Assembly (NCBI GenBank): GCA_035438805.1
Contig: DAORJA010000007.1
Location: 1-27,997, forward strand
Origin: UBA922 sp035438805
GTDB taxonomy: Bacteria; Patescibacteriota; Patescibacteriia; Magasanikbacterales; UBA922
Direction: 5' to 3'
DNA length: 27,997 bases
Positions 21,021 through 27,997 of this stretch are shown piece after piece. Each line of letters starts with the position of its first letter. Position 1 is the first letter of the stretch. The notes under the pieces are model-generated. The model was not told where the DNA came from. It saw only the letters and a list, made by a program, of their open reading frames with translations, and did no database searches. A program made the translations under genes and the position numbers.

Positions 21021-22430
21021 ATGCCAGATAAACCTCAACTCAATTTTACGATTGATCGAACGCTGTATGATTCGGCGAATATTGATTCGTCGAAGTTTAA
21101 GACTGCGCCGGGTTTGACTGACCGTATTGTTCGAGAAATTTCAGAGCAGAAAAATGAGCCATCCTGGATGCTTGAAAAACGGCTCAAGGCTTTTGAATAT
21201 TTTAAACAAACAACAGTTCCTACGTGGGGACCTGATTTGTCTGGTCTTAATCTCGATGAGATTATTTATTTTGCTCGTCCAAACACTGGTGAATCTACCA
21301 GTTGGGACACAGTTCCTGAGGATATTAAGAAAACATTTGAAAAACTGGGAATTCCTGAGGCTGAACGAAGTTCTCTTGGGGGAGCCGGAGCGCAGTATGA
21401 TAGTGATGTTGTGTATCATCGAATCAAAGATGATCTCAAAGCCAAGGGTGTGATTTTTGAAAATATGGATGTCGCAGTACAGCAATATCCAGATTTGGTG
21501 AAAGAATATTTCATGACTCAGTGTATTCCAATTAATGATCACAAATTCATCATGCTTCACGGGGCGGTCTGGAGTGGTGGAACATTTATTTATGTACCAA
21601 AAAATGTAAAAGTAGATTTACCTCTGCAAGCGTATTTCCGCATGAATGCTGAAAAAGGCGGACAATTCGAACACACGCTTATTATTGTTGACGAGGGAGC
21701 AGAGCTTCACTATATCGAAGGATGTTCAGCACCTCGATACAATGCGAATTCACTTCATGCTGGAGGAGTTGAAATTTTTGTAAAAAAAGGTGGACGATGC
21801 AGATATTCATCAATCGAGAACTGGTCAAAGAATACGTATAACCTTAATACTAAACGTGCGCTCGTAGATGAAGAAGCCGTAATTGAATGGGTAAATGGAA
21901 ACATGGGATCAGGAACAACTATGCTCTATCCATCTTCAGTGCTTCGTGGACGAGGAGCACGATCAGATAGTCTGGGAGTCGCGTTTGCAGGTCCTGGGCA
22001 AAATCAGGACACTGGAGCAAAAGCGATTCATGTAGCACCAGATACCAAATCTACGATCAAAGCGAAATCTATTTCAGTAAATGGGGGAGTGACTACGTAT
22101 CGAGGATTGGTAAAAGTTGCCAAAGGGGCTGAGCGGTCAAAAGTATCAGTAGAATGTGATGCACTTCTCATTGGCGATGATGCGATTTCAAACACCTATC
22201 CGTACATGAAGATTAATAATAGTACGACTGATATTGCACATGAAGCGAGGGTTGGAAAAATAGGGGATGATGAAATCTTTTATTTGCAGTCGCGTGGATT
22301 ATCAGAAGAAGCTGCAATGAATCTTGTAGTTTCGGGATTTATTGAACCAGTAATTAAATCACTTCCACTCGAATACGCACTTGAGCTGAATAAGCTTATT
22401 GAGCTTGAGATGGAAGGAAGTGTAGGTTAA
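21021..22430 (+). CDS. sufB: Fe-S assembly scaffold SufB
   Basis: Core subunit of the SufBCD Fe-S cluster assembly scaffold in the cytosol. The 469-residue protein shows the family's N-terminal 'YDSANIDSSKFKTAPGLT' region, 'WSGGTFIYVPKNV', the long beta-helix segment including 'EGCSAPRYNANSLHAGGVEIFV', and a C-terminal 'LQSRGLSEEAAMNLVVSGFIEP'. C379 in 'VSVECDALLIGDD' lies in the region that holds SufB's sulfur-accepting cysteine in other species. The sequence resembles Gram-positive/archaeal-type SufB more than E. coli's. It lies 2 bp after iscS and 2 bp before sufD. Confidence 0.97.
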   Translation: MPDKPQLNFTIDRTLYDSANIDSSKFKTAPGLTDRIVREISEQKNEPSWMLEKRLKAFEYFKQTTVPTWGPDLSGLNLDEIIYFARPNTGESTSWDTVPEDIKKTFEKLGIPEAERSSLGGAGAQYDSDVVYHRIKDDLKAKGVIFENMDVAVQQYPDLVKEYFMTQCIPINDHKFIMLHGAVWSGGTFIYVPKNVKVDLPLQAYFRMNAEKGGQFEHTLIIVDEGAELHYIEGCSAPRYNANSLHAGGVEIFVKKGGRCRYSSIENWSKNTYNLNTKRALVDEEAVIEWVNGNMGSGTTMLYPSSVLRGRGARSDSLGVAFAGPGQNQDTGAKAIHVAPDTKSTIKAKSISVNGGVTTYRGLVKVAKGAERSKVSVECDALLIGDDAISNTYPYMKINNSTTDIAHEARVGKIGDDEIFYLQSRGLSEEAAMNLVVSGFIEPVIKSLPLEYALELNKLIELEMEGSVG

Positions 22431-22432
22431 TT

Positions 22433-23488
22433 ATGAAGACAACTCCATATACAATTCATTACGGTATTGGAATGCTCATGAACTTTGAGCAGCTTCTTTA
22501 TGATACTCTCACATTTGAAACAGGTTCGAGTGTGGTAACACTATCTGATTCAGAAGTTGGTAATAAATATGCACTTCAATCGATTTTAGAAAATAATGAA
22601 AAACTTAGCTCAATTGTAAGTAAGCATCTCTTCGATTTTCCACTTTTTAATTTAGTGCATGCACAGCCTACTGATGAATTTTATTTTACAGTTAAAAACA
22701 CAAACACGTTGACTACTCACCCTCTTTTGTTAGACATACAGAATTCTTCACGAACTCATGTGGTTATTGTTATTGAAGATGGAGCAAAAGTTGTTCTTGC
22801 TGAATCGATTACTGGAAGTGCTTATCTCGGATATACGCTTGATATTATTGTAGGAAAAGGTGCTGAAGTTACGTTTGTGGCTCACCCTGAACATACAAGT
22901 ATGCGAACAGTACTCCGAAATGCGTATTTGCAAGAAAATTCATTGATCAAATGGATGGAAGGAACTATTGAAGGTGAATTGATTCAGTCTCACATTAGAA
23001 CATATTTATACGAATCTGGAAGTCGAGCTGAAGTAAAGGGAATATTTGCGCTTGCAGGCAGTACGGTGGTTGATATGTATCACTCGATGTATCATCTTGC
23101 ATCACATACAACGTCTGACATGCTTACCAAAGGAGTGTTGGAAGGTAAATCTCGCGCAATGTACCAAGGGCTTATTCATATTGATGAGAAGTCTGTAGGA
23201 TGTACGGGATATCAGAAAGAAGATAGTTTGGTATTGTCTAATAGTGCTGAGGTGAACGCGGTGCCTAATCTTGAAATTGAAAATAGCGACGTGAAATGTT
23301 CGCATGGAGTCACTACTGCGCATATTGATCGAGAAAAATTATTCTACGCACAGAGTAGGGGAATTAGTGAGAAGAATGCTGCACAGCTTTTTGTAGACGG
23401 ACATGTATCTCCTTGTCTGGATGCTATTCCTGATGAAAATGTACGAACACAATTGCAGGATAGAATTCATCGAAACTTAGCTGTGTAA
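22433..23488 (+). CDS. sufD: Fe-S assembly scaffold SufD
   Basis: Paralogous partner of SufB in the SufBC2D complex. At 351 residues it is a shorter, diverged SufD. The diagnostic part is C-terminal: 'NAVPNLEIENSDVKCSHGVTTAHIDREKLFYAQSRGIS' (C289 and H291), followed by 'AAQLFVDGHVSP'. The histidine of the SHG motif corresponds to a region important for iron entry in studied SufD proteins. The N-terminal half is poorly conserved, as is common for SufD. It lies between sufB and sufS with 1-2 bp gaps. Confidence 0.93.
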   Translation: MKTTPYTIHYGIGMLMNFEQLLYDTLTFETGSSVVTLSDSEVGNKYALQSILENNEKLSSIVSKHLFDFPLFNLVHAQPTDEFYFTVKNTNTLTTHPLLLDIQNSSRTHVVIVIEDGAKVVLAESITGSAYLGYTLDIIVGKGAEVTFVAHPEHTSMRTVLRNAYLQENSLIKWMEGTIEGELIQSHIRTYLYESGSRAEVKGIFALAGSTVVDMYHSMYHLASHTTSDMLTKGVLEGKSRAMYQGLIHIDEKSVGCTGYQKEDSLVLSNSAEVNAVPNLEIENSDVKCSHGVTTAHIDREKLFYAQSRGISEKNAAQLFVDGHVSPCLDAIPDENVRTQLQDRIHRNLAV

Positions 23489-23489
23489 T

Positions 23490-24692
23490 ATGAATAAAGA
23501 TTTACGGTCACAATTTAGTATTCTCAAAAATCGTCCAGAATATACGTATCTTGATAGTGCTGCTAGTTCGCTTACCCCCGACAGTGTATTGGATAAGATG
23601 AATGCATATTACACTGAATACCGCTCTAATATTCATCGTGGAGTGTATGCTGACAGTGAGAAAGCAAGCGCCATGTATGAACAAGTGAGAGAACAGTCCG
23701 CTGCATTTTTTGGCGCAAAGAAACAAGAAATATTCTTTACTTCTGGCACGACTGATGGGATCAATAAACTTGCGTACGGACTTGAACATTTAGTTGGTAA
23801 GGGAGATGTAATTTTATTGACTGAGCTTGAGCATCATGCGAATCTTATTCCATGGCAAGAACTTGTAAAACGATCTGGAGCAGAATTACGTTTTATTTCA
23901 GTACACAAAGAAACATTTGAACTAGATGAAAATCTTGAACAGTATTTTGATGAGAAAGTAAAAATTGTGAGCATTACACATGTTTCAAATACACTTGGGA
24001 CTATTTTGCCAATTGAAAAAATAACTACACTAGCACATCACGTTGGAGCACTGGTGATTGTTGATGCAGCACAGTCTGTAGCTCATATGCAGATTGAAGT
24101 TACAAAAATTGATTGTGATTTTTTGGTGTGTTCAGGACATAAAATGTATGGACCAACTGGAGTGGGAATGGTATATGGTAAGACAGTAGCTTTCGAGAAG
24201 CTTAATCCTGCTGCATTTGGTGGGGACATGATTGATACCGTGACGTATGAGAAAACTATCTGGGCAGAAATTCCTCGCAGATTTGAAGCAGGAACACCTA
24301 ATATTGCTGGCGTGATTGGATTGGGTGCTGCTTTGGAATGTATTATGAGTTTAGGTTGGAATACTATTATTGAACATGAGAAAAAAGTAACTGAGAAATT
24401 AATCGAAGTTGTGTCTAAGCATGGAATATTAATTGGTACGAATAATGTGAATAATAGAATTGGTGTTGTTTCATTTGCAATTGAGGGCATACATCCGCAT
24501 GATGTTGCAGGTTTTTTGAATGAACGACATATTGCTGTTCGCGCAGGGCACCATTGTACCATGCCACTCGTTAGTAAGCTTAATTTGCCACAGGGGACTG
24601 CACGCTGTTCTATTGGTATATATACAACTGAAGAAGATATTGATCGATTAGACCACGCTTTAGGCGAACTTGTAGAAGCTTTTAAGCAATAA
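23490..24692 (+). CDS. sufS: Cysteine desulfurase SufS
   Basis: Group II PLP cysteine desulfurase feeding sulfur to SufBCD through a SufU/SufE transfer protein. 'YTYLDSAASSLTP' opens the fold; 'NIHRGVYADSEKAS' and 'TSGTTDGIN' follow. The PLP lysine is K218 in 'CSGHKMYGPTG', and the active cysteine is C356 in 'VRAGHHCTMPL', the SufS-type loop. The length of 400 residues is normal. sufU follows 3 bp downstream, so SufU rather than SufE is the likely sulfur acceptor. Confidence 0.97.
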   Translation: MNKDLRSQFSILKNRPEYTYLDSAASSLTPDSVLDKMNAYYTEYRSNIHRGVYADSEKASAMYEQVREQSAAFFGAKKQEIFFTSGTTDGINKLAYGLEHLVGKGDVILLTELEHHANLIPWQELVKRSGAELRFISVHKETFELDENLEQYFDEKVKIVSITHVSNTLGTILPIEKITTLAHHVGALVIVDAAQSVAHMQIEVTKIDCDFLVCSGHKMYGPTGVGMVYGKTVAFEKLNPAAFGGDMIDTVTYEKTIWAEIPRRFEAGTPNIAGVIGLGAALECIMSLGWNTIIEHEKKVTEKLIEVVSKHGILIGTNNVNNRIGVVSFAIEGIHPHDVAGFLNERHIAVRAGHHCTMPLVSKLNLPQGTARCSIGIYTTEEDIDRLDHALGELVEAFKQ

Positions 24693-24695
24693 GAT

Positions 24696-25067
24696 ATGGA
24701 TCAGGGAATGGACACAATTTACCGAGAATATATTCTTGATCTGTATCGGAATCCGAAGAATAAAAAAAAGATTGAGAATGCTACGTATACTGCGCATAAA
24801 AATAATCCTACGTGTGGAGATGAGATAACGATATATACGCATATAGAAGGTGGAAAAGTGGTAGACGTAGGGTATGAAGGAGTGGGATGTGCAATTTCAC
24901 AGGCATCAGCATCGCTATTCACTGAGCATATCAAAAATAAGAGTATTGACGAAGTGAAACAGATGACTGACGCGAATGTACTTGAATTACTTGGTATTGA
25001 TGTGGGAATCAATCGTGAAAAATGTGCTCTCCTGATATTTCGAACGTTTCAAGAATCAATTAAATAA
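24696..25067 (+). CDS. sufU: Sulfur-transfer protein SufU
   Basis: IscU-like protein of 123 residues, expected to bind zinc and accept sulfur from SufS. C40 and D42 ('NPTCGDEI'), C65 ('GVGCAISQASAS') and C110 ('REKCALL') match the conserved metal/sulfur-binding set. The insertion and 'DEVKQMTDANVLELLGIDVG' region are typical of SufU rather than IscU. It directly follows sufS and precedes sufC by 8 bp. Confidence 0.95.
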   Translation: MDQGMDTIYREYILDLYRNPKNKKKIENATYTAHKNNPTCGDEITIYTHIEGGKVVDVGYEGVGCAISQASASLFTEHIKNKSIDEVKQMTDANVLELLGIDVGINREKCALLIFRTFQESIK

Positions 25068-25075
25068 CATCGCAT

Positions 25076-25804
25076 ATGAGCTTACAGATACAAAATTTAC
25101 ATGTTGCAGTCGAAGAAAAGCCAATTGTAAAAGGATTGAATCTTGAAATCAAAGCTGGTGAGGTACATGCAATTATGGGACCAAATGGGTCAGGTAAATC
25201 AACACTTGCTAATACACTACTGGGACATCCTAAATATGCTGTTACTGACGGAAAGATTATTGTTGATTCAGTAGATGTGACTGAGATGTCTACAGACCTG
25301 AAAGCGAAACATGGACTGTTTCTTTCTATGCAATACCCTCCTGAAATCGAGGGAGTGACGATTTCTAATTTTTTGCGTCTCGCGTATAATGCACTCAAAG
25401 GCACAACCGTGAATCCACTCGAATTTCATCGAAAATTGGTCGCTAAAATGAAAGAATTTGGAATGGATTCTCAGTTTGCAACTCGATATGTGAATACTGG
25501 TTTTTCTGGTGGTGAAAAAAAACGAGCAGAAATTTTACAGCTCGCAGTGCTTGAGCCAACGTACGCAGTACTTGATGAGACTGATTCAGGACTTGATGTA
25601 GATGCTCTGAAGATTGTTTCAGAAGGAATTAAAGCTTTTAAGAATGAAAAGACTGGTGTCCTCTTAATTACGCATTACAACCGTATTCTTGATTATGTAG
25701 TGCCTGATGTGGTCCACATTATGATTGATGGTGCTATTGTAAAAAGCGGAGGACCGGATTTGGCACATGAAGTGGAAAAGAGCGGGTACAGTAACTTTAA
25801 ATAA
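25076..25804 (+). CDS. sufC: Fe-S assembly ATPase SufC
   Basis: ABC-type ATPase that drives conformational change in the SufBCD scaffold. Walker A GPNGSGKS is at residues 35-42, the ABC signature 'FSGGEKKRAE' around 143-152, Walker B 'YAVLDETDSGLD' with D167 and E168, and the H-loop 'LLITHYNRIL'. The Q-loop segment 'SMQYPPEIEGVTISNFLR' is typical of SufC. At 242 residues it is complete and soluble. Confidence 0.97.
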   Translation: MSLQIQNLHVAVEEKPIVKGLNLEIKAGEVHAIMGPNGSGKSTLANTLLGHPKYAVTDGKIIVDSVDVTEMSTDLKAKHGLFLSMQYPPEIEGVTISNFLRLAYNALKGTTVNPLEFHRKLVAKMKEFGMDSQFATRYVNTGFSGGEKKRAEILQLAVLEPTYAVLDETDSGLDVDALKIVSEGIKAFKNEKTGVLLITHYNRILDYVVPDVVHIMIDGAIVKSGGPDLAHEVEKSGYSNFK

Positions 25805-25807
25805 TGT

Positions 25808-26104
25808 ATGATTACCAAAGAAGAAATTCTAGAGCAGTTGAAAAATGTTCAAGATCCTGAGGTTGATGTGGATATCGTCACCATGGGTTTGATTTATAAT
25901 ATTGATATTGATGAGAAAGGGGAGAAGGTAAAAGTACTCATGACGTATACGACACCTTTCTGTTTTGCAGGGCCTCAGATTACTGAGGATGTAAAAAATA
26001 CGGTTGCTTCTTGTGGAATTGAACTTGAAAATGTGGAAGTGGAAGTCACGTTTGAACCACCATGGAAAGCGCCACCAGATTTGAGAGTGGCAATGGGAGT
26101 CTAA
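25808..26104 (+). CDS. sufT: SufT/MIP18-family Fe-S maturation factor
   Basis: A small (98-residue) DUF59/MIP18-family protein involved in Fe-S protein maturation. 'ILEQLKNVQDPEVDVDIVTMGLIYNI' is the typical opening, and the conserved cysteine is C52 in 'TTPFCFAGPQI'. The C-terminus 'VTFEPPWKAPPDL' matches the family's 'F.P.W....' end. It is placed directly after sufC with a 3-bp gap, as in many Gram-positive suf operons. Confidence 0.93.
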   Translation: MITKEEILEQLKNVQDPEVDVDIVTMGLIYNIDIDEKGEKVKVLMTYTTPFCFAGPQITEDVKNTVASCGIELENVEVEVTFEPPWKAPPDLRVAMGV

Positions 26105-26107
26105 ATT

Positions 26108-26410
26108 ATGCGAGAACATATACAGAAAATTGAAGTATGTTGTGGCGGGGATTGCATGGTCGATGGAGCTCATGCTGTGGTTAGTGTTCTTCAAGAAAAA
26201 TATTCTGGAACTCAAACTAAGGTTTCTATCTGTGGCTGTATTGATCAGTGTGAGAAAGCAGTGAACGTGATTGTTGACGAAAAAGAGATTTTTTCGTATA
26301 GTAAGCCGGCTACGATTGTTCAGAGGTTAGAAAACACAGAAGGGGAAGCGTATACACCTTTTGATAGCGACAAGTTAAATTTAAGTGCTGATTTTCTGGG
26401 AGATTTATAG
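26108..26410 (+). CDS. Thioredoxin-like [2Fe-2S] ferredoxin
   Basis: A 100-residue protein resembling the thioredoxin-fold [2Fe-2S] ferredoxins (NuoE-like). Cysteines C11/C12, C16, C42, C44 and C48 include the C-x4-C plus C-x3-C arrangement (C11/C16 and C44/C48) that binds the cluster in this family, with 'VNVIVDEKEIFSYSKPATI' following. It is probably an electron carrier for cluster assembly or for the divergently encoded flavin reductase (inference). The last 20 or so residues form an acidic tail. It lies 3 bp after sufT. Confidence 0.85.
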   Translation: MREHIQKIEVCCGGDCMVDGAHAVVSVLQEKYSGTQTKVSICGCIDQCEKAVNVIVDEKEIFSYSKPATIVQRLENTEGEAYTPFDSDKLNLSADFLGDL

Positions 26411-26412
26411 GT

Positions 26413-27258
26413 ATGATCTACGATAAAAAAAATTTATTGATTACCAGTCTTTGTGTAGGTATAGGATTAGTTTTGGTCACGCTGATTTTTTTATTTGGTG
26501 ATAAACTGATTTTTAATTCCCCATCAATATCCTTCTTCATTGCCAATCCTGAAAAATTGCCTAAGAATCTGGTTCCCGCAGAAGAAATACAGACAGAATC
26601 TGAAGCTTCAACCGAAATAAATAATGACACTTTAATCTCCAAGGTCCGCGAAAATGATCCGTCAAACGATGGGTGGATGATCCGTGAGTGGAATGGTACC
26701 TATTCAAATCCCAAGCGTGAATTTTTTTACACCAACCCACCTGACCCTCATTTACTCGATCCTAGTGATTGTCCTAAGCTAAATGGTGATGAACCTAATT
26801 CATATGTTGTTTTCGAAAACAATGAATTATCTGTACGTATACCATTTAATGAAAAGTGGGGAGGAGATTTTAAATTAACTCCTTTCGAATTCAGTAATAA
26901 TAGCTTACAATCGGGTCTATTGTCAGGTACTGGAGAGGGTTGGGATGGTGAAAGTTGTCAATATTTAATACGTCGTGGTATATCTTTAAAATTAGAACCG
27001 AAGCAAGATCTGAAGGATTATCTAGCTCGATTGAGAAGTGAGGATATATACAATGAAATTTCTGACCTTCGACTTATTGAGATTCCTTCTCTTAAAGATA
27101 AATCAGTCAAGTTTACCGCTCTTGAATATGGAGTAGCAGGGCTGGGGTGGAATTTATACCTTGTACTTTTTGGAAATGAAAATATATATGATTTTAATTT
27201 TCCAGATGGTAATTTTGACGCACTTGAAGATATCGTAAGTACTATTGAACTAAAATAA
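26413..27258 (+). CDS. Unknown membrane-anchored protein in the suf operon
   Basis: A 281-residue protein not recognised as a known family. An N-terminal hydrophobic segment (about residues 8-28) looks like a signal anchor, followed by a low-complexity linker rich in Glu, Ser and Thr and then a soluble domain that would sit outside the membrane. The domain has few cysteines (in 'PSDCPKL' and 'ESCQYL'), several tryptophans and 'GSGxGW'-like turns. It has no CxxC and no obvious metal motif. Codon and base use look slightly more A+T-rich than its neighbours. It is embedded between two ferredoxin genes with 2-3 bp gaps, so it is co-expressed with the Fe-S system, but its role is unknown. Confidence 0.75.
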   Translation: MIYDKKNLLITSLCVGIGLVLVTLIFLFGDKLIFNSPSISFFIANPEKLPKNLVPAEEIQTESEASTEINNDTLISKVRENDPSNDGWMIREWNGTYSNPKREFFYTNPPDPHLLDPSDCPKLNGDEPNSYVVFENNELSVRIPFNEKWGGDFKLTPFEFSNNSLQSGLLSGTGEGWDGESCQYLIRRGISLKLEPKQDLKDYLARLRSEDIYNEISDLRLIEIPSLKDKSVKFTALEYGVAGLGWNLYLVLFGNENIYDFNFPDGNFDALEDIVSTIELK

Positions 27259-27261
27259 TCT

Positions 27262-27552
27262 ATGTCAGACCTTGAACCAAAAATGCCAGCAAACTTACCT
27301 GAAGATATTTCAATGAAAATTCGGAAAGGTGGAAAAATTCGCCGAATTGTGGTGGACCGTCAGGCATGTATTGGGGCGCAATCATGCGTTGTAGTAGCTC
27401 CTGGAGTATTCCAGATGGATGATAATAATCTTGCGTATGTGACTGATCCAGATAGTACTGATGAGAAGACGATCATGATGGGAGCTGAGATTTGCCCAGT
27501 ACTCGCGATTCACCTCTATGACGAAGATGGGAATAAGCTGTTTCCAAATTAA
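27262..27552 (+). CDS. [3Fe-4S]-type ferredoxin
   Basis: A 96-residue monocluster ferredoxin. Cysteines are C36, C42 and C78 ('QACIGAQSCVVVAPGVF' and 'AEICPV'). At position 39, where a [4Fe-4S] ferredoxin would have the second cysteine, there is alanine. That C-x2-A-x2-C pattern, as in ferredoxins serving cytochromes P450, suggests a [3Fe-4S] or convertible cluster. An N-terminal extension of about 27 residues precedes the ferredoxin core. It is the last gene of the operon, followed by a strong terminator; its partners may be the flavin reductase and the Suf machinery (inference). Confidence 0.9.
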   Translation: MSDLEPKMPANLPEDISMKIRKGGKIRRIVVDRQACIGAQSCVVVAPGVFQMDDNNLAYVTDPDSTDEKTIMMGAEICPVLAIHLYDEDGNKLFPN

Positions 27553-27553
27553 T

Positions 27554-27587
27554 AAAAATATCCTCCAAATCGGAGGATATTTTTTTG
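27554..27587. terminator. Bidirectional terminator, suf operon and clpB
   Basis: Perfect 13-bp arms aaaaatatcctcc/ggaggatattttt (27554-27566/27572-27584) between two convergent genes. Confidence 0.9.
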
Positions 27588-27997
27588 TTATTTACCAATC
27601 TTTAGACCTTCTTTTGTTACTTCAATTGCCACGGTGTCTCCTTCTCCTACAGTTTTCTCAATAATTTTCATTGCGAGTTTATCAAGCAATTCAGTCTGGA
27701 TTACTCGTTTGAGGGGACGGGCGCCTAAATTTTCATCATATCCTTTTTTCGCAAGCCAGTCTTTTGCTTTATCTGATATGGTGAGCTTAATTTTTTGCTT
27801 TTCAAGTCTTTTCATGACATGTGCGAGCTGTAGATCAACAATTGATCGAATTTGATTTTCCTTGAGTGGATGAAACACAATGATTTCATCAATACGATTC
27901 AAGAATTCAGGTTTGAAGTGTTCACGAAGCGCGTCTAGGATACGTTTGTTTACAGCTTCTTCGGAGTGTTTGCCTCCATCAGCTTTTTTCTTTTCAC
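27588..27997 (-). CDS. clpB: ClpB disaggregase, C-terminal part
   Basis: Partial gene; the reading frame stays open to the window's right edge, and the start lies outside. The visible 136 residues are the end of the second AAA+ module and the small C-terminal domain of ClpB: 'EHFKPEFLNRIDEIIVFHPL' (with the arginine of the sensor/finger region) and 'YDENLGARPLKRVIQ' (sensor 2 GARPLKR). Hexameric ClpB rescues aggregated proteins together with DnaK. A ClpA/ClpC assignment is less likely because of the 'FLNRIDE..VFHPL' and 'ARPLKRVIQ' wording. It ends at a terminator shared with the suf operon. Confidence 0.88.
   Translation of the reverse strand, partial: EKKKADGGKHSEEAVNKRILDALREHFKPEFLNRIDEIIVFHPLKENQIRSIVDLQLAHVMKRLEKQKIKLTISDKAKDWLAKKGYDENLGARPLKRVIQTELLDKLAMKIIEKTVGEGDTVAIEVTKEGLKIGK

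Noticed and set aside
1..27997. CRISPR arrays, insertion sequences or direct-repeat arrays
   Set aside because: No regularly spaced repeats, transposase genes or flanking inverted repeats with duplications were seen in reading the window.

Overview
This window looks like a chromosomal piece of a Patescibacteria (Candidate Phyla Radiation) genome, most likely from the Parcubacteria/Paceibacteria side. That assignment is inference. It rests on compact, mostly standard-code genes (TGA is used as a stop, so this is not the glycine-recoded Absconditabacteria/Gracilibacteria branch), A+T-rich sequence, a type IV secretion-like ATPase paired with a lineage-type hypothetical protein, a MurE-like ligase lacking the usual N-terminal domain, a lone primase-sigma factor operon and many small membrane proteins. 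No tRNA, rRNA, CRISPR array or insertion sequence was seen.

Layout. 1-4640 (minus): a VirD4/TraG-like ATPase, its hypothetical partner and cysteinyl-tRNA synthetase. 4763-5923 (plus): a YvlD-like membrane protein and an archaeal-type UMP kinase. 5950-6446 (minus): a small GC-rich membrane-protein gene with a consensus promoter and a folded 3' region. 6501-9692 (plus): dnaG and rpoD. 9709-10037: a stand-alone candidate structured RNA on the minus strand. 10100-10681 (minus): Mn-type superoxide dismutase behind a perfect palindromic operator. 10855-11631 (plus): a membrane-anchored DsbA-like protein whose fold halves are in swapped order. 11810-14734 (plus): translin-family protein, MurE-like ligase, family 2 glycosyltransferase and a small membrane protein. 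14797-15117: a second candidate RNA. 15116-16036 (minus): fmt, divergent from an M23 peptidase (16137-17348). 17352-17620: a third candidate RNA on the minus strand. 17679-18620: a coiled-coil protein and a DEDD exonuclease.

19369-27552 is the functional centre. A flavin reductase (minus) diverges from an eleven-gene plus-strand operon: Rrf2/IscR-like regulator, IscS-like desulfurase, SufB, SufD, SufS, SufU, SufC, SufT, a thioredoxin-like [2Fe-2S] ferredoxin, an unknown membrane protein and a [3Fe-4S]-type ferredoxin. Gene gaps are only about 1-8 bp and the operon ends in a strong terminator. A 12-bp-arm palindrome covers both divergent promoters. Together with SodA and the thiol oxidoreductase this suggests a CPR cell equipped to build Fe-S clusters and cope with oxygen. 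The window ends inside clpB (minus).

The most unusual items are the circularly permuted DsbA-like protein, the three promoter-to-terminator intergenic RNAs with no recognised family, and the complete redox/Fe-S operon with its regulator and an unassigned membrane protein.
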